From positions 62,376,324 to 62,440,323 of the forward strand of contig OY755242.1 of NCBI GenBank assembly GCA_963576725.1: a DNA stretch of 64,000 bases, written 5' to 3'. The notes beneath the pieces are model-generated. The model had not been told where the DNA came from. It worked only from the letters and a program-made list of their open reading frames with translations, and made no database searches. A program made the position numbers and the translations under genes. Origin of the DNA: Azorinus chamasolen (lineage: Eukaryota > Mollusca > Bivalvia > Cardiida > Solecurtidae). Positions 61,613 through 64,000 of the stretch are shown here, in pieces (position 1 is the stretch's first letter; each line of letters opens with the position of its first letter).

Positions 61613-62043
61613 GTGATAGTCTATACTTGCAACGCGTTTTAAAAATGAATAAAAATTACATAAATCATTTATTTGTGTGCTGAAAAGAAGTACAATATAT
61701 ATCAAAAGAAAAACATTCAAATAAACGCTGAAGGAGACAAAATTGTCCATTTGTTTGATATCGAAAACCCGATGTTATTCGCAAATGTAAGAGTATATAC
61801 ATGTATTCGGGTTCTGTTTAACTTTCGTAAAAGTTTTTTTATGTTCGACACTGGTCGATAATATTTTGTTGTACAGCAAAAATCATAAATATCGACGGAA
61901 ACGGCTTATTTTGTACCACAAAGGCAGTTTTCGATATGAGTTCAAATTTGCAATATTCATATTAATGTCTGAACACGACAAATACCAGGTTTTATGATAT
62001 TACTGGACATGTACGTTTATTGTAGGGATTATCACTTTAAATA
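61607..62043. mobile_element. P-type TIR element
   Basis: TTAAAGTGATAGTCTATACT and, at the right, the complement of TTAAAGTGATAATCCCTACA; AACGCGTTTTAAAAATG just inside the left end matches the P element at 45960-46762. A 62-codon open frame is not convincing. Confidence 0.55.
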
Positions 62044-62044
62044 T

Positions 62045-62226
62045 AGATCCTGGTGCAATTTTGATTACCTTCGTTTCGAACAAGCTTTTGAGAAACTATT
62101 GACAAAGTGTCCAAAAGCTTGGATGCCGATGAGATGACGCGTTACTCGACATATAACATGAATTCAGTCCGTTTGCAATTCCGAGTCTGGTCGCGAAAAG
62201 CAGGCAGGATATGAATAAGGGTTAAA
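62045..62226 (-). mobile_element. T8 element, eroded
   Basis: GATCCTGGTGCAATTTTGAT, GAGAAACTATTGACAAAGTG, a decayed hairpin and GGATATGAATAAGGGTTAA. Confidence 0.6.
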
Positions 62227-62402
62227 TTCTCAGAGATGAAGATCAATTAAAAGGATGAGTGCTACATCTGATCACAAGAGTTGGAGAACAAATGTTGATA
62301 CTTCATTGAAAGGTACTTGATGAATATGTATGCATGTGCTTATGTATGATTTCCTGTAGTATGTTAACAGTCTCTTTGTTCAGTTATGTACTGTAATAGG
62401 GC

Positions 62403-62747
62403 ACAGTAAAACAAAACCTGATCCGGAATTTTAGTTAACCCTTTCGCTGCCAAACTCTGTCATCTGCAAACTTTGTCGTCTGCTACAAACTGTCATTCTT
62501 TTGATTTTCTTCATTTTTGTTTCAAAAATATAGTAACAGTAACAAACAGTTTGGATCCTGATGAGACGCCGAGTTACTCGGCGTCTCATCTGGATCCAAA
62601 CTGTTTGCATAGGTAATCACAGATCCAGCATTGGCAGCGAAAGGGTTAATAAAATAGTAATTGTTTTGGTCTGCATTAAGCTGTCACCTGCCTTACAAGC
62701 CAGTCTTAATACTGAAATAGAACGTCCGGTGTAGAGGGTTTTTATTG
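62403..62747 (+). mobile_element. M3 element hosting T7
   Basis: CACAGTAAAACAAAACCTGA on the left; GTCTGCATTAAGCTGTCACC ... GAGGGTTTTTATTG on the right. Confidence 0.7.
62435..62649 (-). mobile_element. T7 element
   Basis: TTAACCCTTTCGCTGCCAAA ... CATTGGCAGCGAAAGGGTTAA; near-perfect hairpin with apex GCCGAGTTACTCGGC. Inverted relative to the 50166 copy. Confidence 0.95.
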
Positions 62748-62924
62748 TATATGGTTTAGTAATAATATATGTTATAACACATCCGATACATGTACTTTTA
62801 GTATATATATTGATCGTATATGTGACGGTGTTTTCTCAAACTTTATAATGAGGTATATGTTGTACGAAATGAAAAGAAATACAAATGCTCTATTCTAAGA
62901 GGTTTTCAATACAGCCTGGAGGGA

Positions 62925-63010
62925 GATGAGACGCTTTTAAGATGTTTTTTTTTTTTTAAAAAAAAATATCTTTTCTAAGATATTCTCTGTACAGTTACTT
63001 TGGCGTCTCC
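62925..63010. repeat. T(n)A(n) palindromic tract inside a decayed T7/T8-like hairpin
   Basis: AAGATGTTTTTTTTTTTTTT is followed by A(9) and TATCTT; GGAGATGAGACGC and TTTGGCGTCTCC flank it as distant complementary arms. Confidence 0.5.
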
Positions 63011-63054
63011 TAAATACCCTATTTGTCAAGATCTGATAATGTATACCTGTGTAC

Positions 63055-63527
63055 CAGATAGATACGTATTTTGACGCTTTGGCAAACAGAGTAGACCGAG
63101 ATTAGATCTGAGTGAAATATGAGACTTAATTCTGACAGTGGGTGATCCTTCGAAAACAAAAGTAGCACTGCCAAAAGAGAAAATTGCAGACTCGGTTTTA
63201 TTGAGTCTGTTCACGAGTAGTAATTAAAAGTGCAATACTACTCCCCCCCCCTAGCACCGGCTTAAGCAGGATTCAATTTTCAAAACTAATACCATCAAAA
63301 CTAATGATCCCGAAGGACCAGACAATATAACAACACTGAGAATGAAGTTTTCATGAAATCGGGGTCAGGACCTGCTCTGTTTGCTTATGTAATTATACAG
63401 ACCCTTGTCGACTGATTTTGCCGTGGCGAAAACCATCATGTGTTTAAATATCGTTGATATATAATTTAGCTAATACATATTCATGATGTCATTATTTCAT
63501 CAATGAATAATCACCAGGTAAAGGCTA
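63055..63527 (+). mobile_element. T1 element with about 250 bp of foreign sequence in the hairpin loop
   Basis: The short arm and left hairpin arm (GCAAACAGAGTAGACCGAGA, 63082-63107) and the right arm plus long arm (GGGTCAGGACCTGCTCTGTT, from 63362) are separated by unique sequence containing CACTGCCAAAAGAGAAAATTG and a C(9) tract. Confidence 0.65.
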
Positions 63528-63619
63528 AGAAAATGAAGAAAAAAACCCTTCTATTTTGAAAACTAAATCAGACAACAACATTTCTACTTTTTCACTCTCA
63601 ATATTCGCAACCTTTCTTG

Positions 63620-63990
63620 CATTTGCAAAACACTTGATCACTATGAGACACCGCTTAACCCATTACCTCATAGGCTATTTTTAGATACAATCTCTTTGAA
63701 TAAATCTACCGAAAAGGAGCATTAACTAGAGAAAAAAAGGAAAAGTTTAGAATGTTGTAGTTTGAAACCATTGTGATAAATAGAGCATTTGCTCCTATAG
63801 GAGCAAATGCTCTATTTATCACAATGGTTTCACAAAGTGACTTTTACAGAGTCATCAATATGATGGAATGGGTTAACTCGGCGTCTCATCTGGATCCAAG
63901 CTGTTTGGCACTCGGTCAACAGTTTCCCAAACTTCGATCGAATCGGAAGTAGTCAAATTTGCACAAGAGACAATATGGGTGCGTACATCT
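63620..63990 (+). mobile_element. T8 element hosting T3 at its hairpin apex
   Basis: GCAAAACACTTGATCACTAT+GAGACACCGC on the left; CTCGGCGTCTCATCTGGATC, CACTCGGTCAACAGTTTCC and GGAAGTAGTCAAATTTGCAC on the right. Confidence 0.7.
63655..63876 (+). mobile_element. T3 element
   Basis: TTAACCCATTACCTCATAGG ... GATGGAATGGGTTAA; perfect hairpin with apex GCTCCTATAGGAGC. Confidence 0.95.
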
Positions 63991-64000
63991 TTATTTAAGA

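Noticed and set aside
1..64000. T-family hairpins as microRNA precursors or rho-independent terminators
   Set aside because: Hairpins are about 55-70 bp with near-complete complementarity, occur in dozens of dispersed copies with TTAA ends, and show no miRNA-like arm asymmetry. Small-RNA data would be needed to revive the miRNA idea.

Overview
The window looks like intergenic DNA of a eukaryote, most likely a marine or freshwater bivalve mollusc. The reasons are an AT-rich background, a single credible protein-coding exon in 64 kb, no bacterial-style gene packing, and dense short dispersed repeats of types common in bivalve genomes (fold-back elements, pogo-like MITEs, repeats ending in GACGGACGG runs). 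The species cannot be fixed from the sequence; a bivalve is a moderately confident inference.

Only one convincing coding region is present: a minus-strand exon at 9858-11179 (ORF 9858-11165) encoding a single-pass membrane protein. It has a glycosylatable N-terminal ectodomain, a Cys/His-rich cytoplasmic segment and a C-terminal ETQL, a class I PDZ-ligand form. A ruined mariner transposon with recognisable transposase fragments lies at 24844-25739. A possible promoter-like segment lies near 45.54-45.79 kb. I saw no tRNA, rRNA or CRISPR array.

Most of the window is built from two mechanistic classes of short non-autonomous elements. Family names below are mine. Class T elements are 200-270 bp, bounded by TTAA and ending CCC.../...GGG, as expected for piggyBac-type MITEs. 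T1: CCCTTTACTCCATAAATACGCC end, hairpin GCAAACAGAG; plus orientation means the short arm comes first. T2: same hairpin, but long arm CCCTGTTCTATGTTTATTCC. T3: CCCATTCCCTCATAGGC, hairpin ATTGTGATAAATAGAGC. T4: CCCTTCGCTTGCTATTCACG. T5: CCCATTTGCTCCC. T6: CCCTTTCGGCGCCAAA. T7: CCCTTTCGCTGCCAA. T8: CCCTTATCCCACTATT. T9: a single copy. Class M elements are about 180-320 bp, flanked by TA, with pogo/Tc1-like ends. M1: CAGTAAAACCTCTCTATAAC. M2: CAGTAGAACCCCTCTAATGC. M3: CAGTAAAACCTCTCTAAACC. M4: CAGTTGAACTTCGATATCTC. M5: a 2.1-kb element. Fold-back units F1-F5, a TIR family P, and mollusc-type dispersed repeats N1-N4 are also present.

Two signals cross these families. First, six or more families from both classes share the same hairpin apex, GCTCC-TNNA-GGAGC, although their stems and ends differ. 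Second, most class-T hairpin stems keep the same mismatched positions, which gives each near-palindrome an orientation. The elements are heavily nested: TTAA elements sit in TTAA sites inside M elements, neighbouring T elements share one TTAA at about ten junctions, and 6963-9608 shows four layers.

Other structure includes a direct tandem duplication (51.42-54.06 and 54.06-55.63 kb), a 43-bp minisatellite with 17 units (42.48-43.19 kb), a 169-bp array with five units (48.58-49.43 kb), a 49-50 bp degenerate array split by two TTAA insertions (58.70-59.76 kb), and an ATAAGGC-rich array (36.28-36.73 kb). No intact transposase was found, so the mobilising enzymes must be encoded elsewhere or be extinct.
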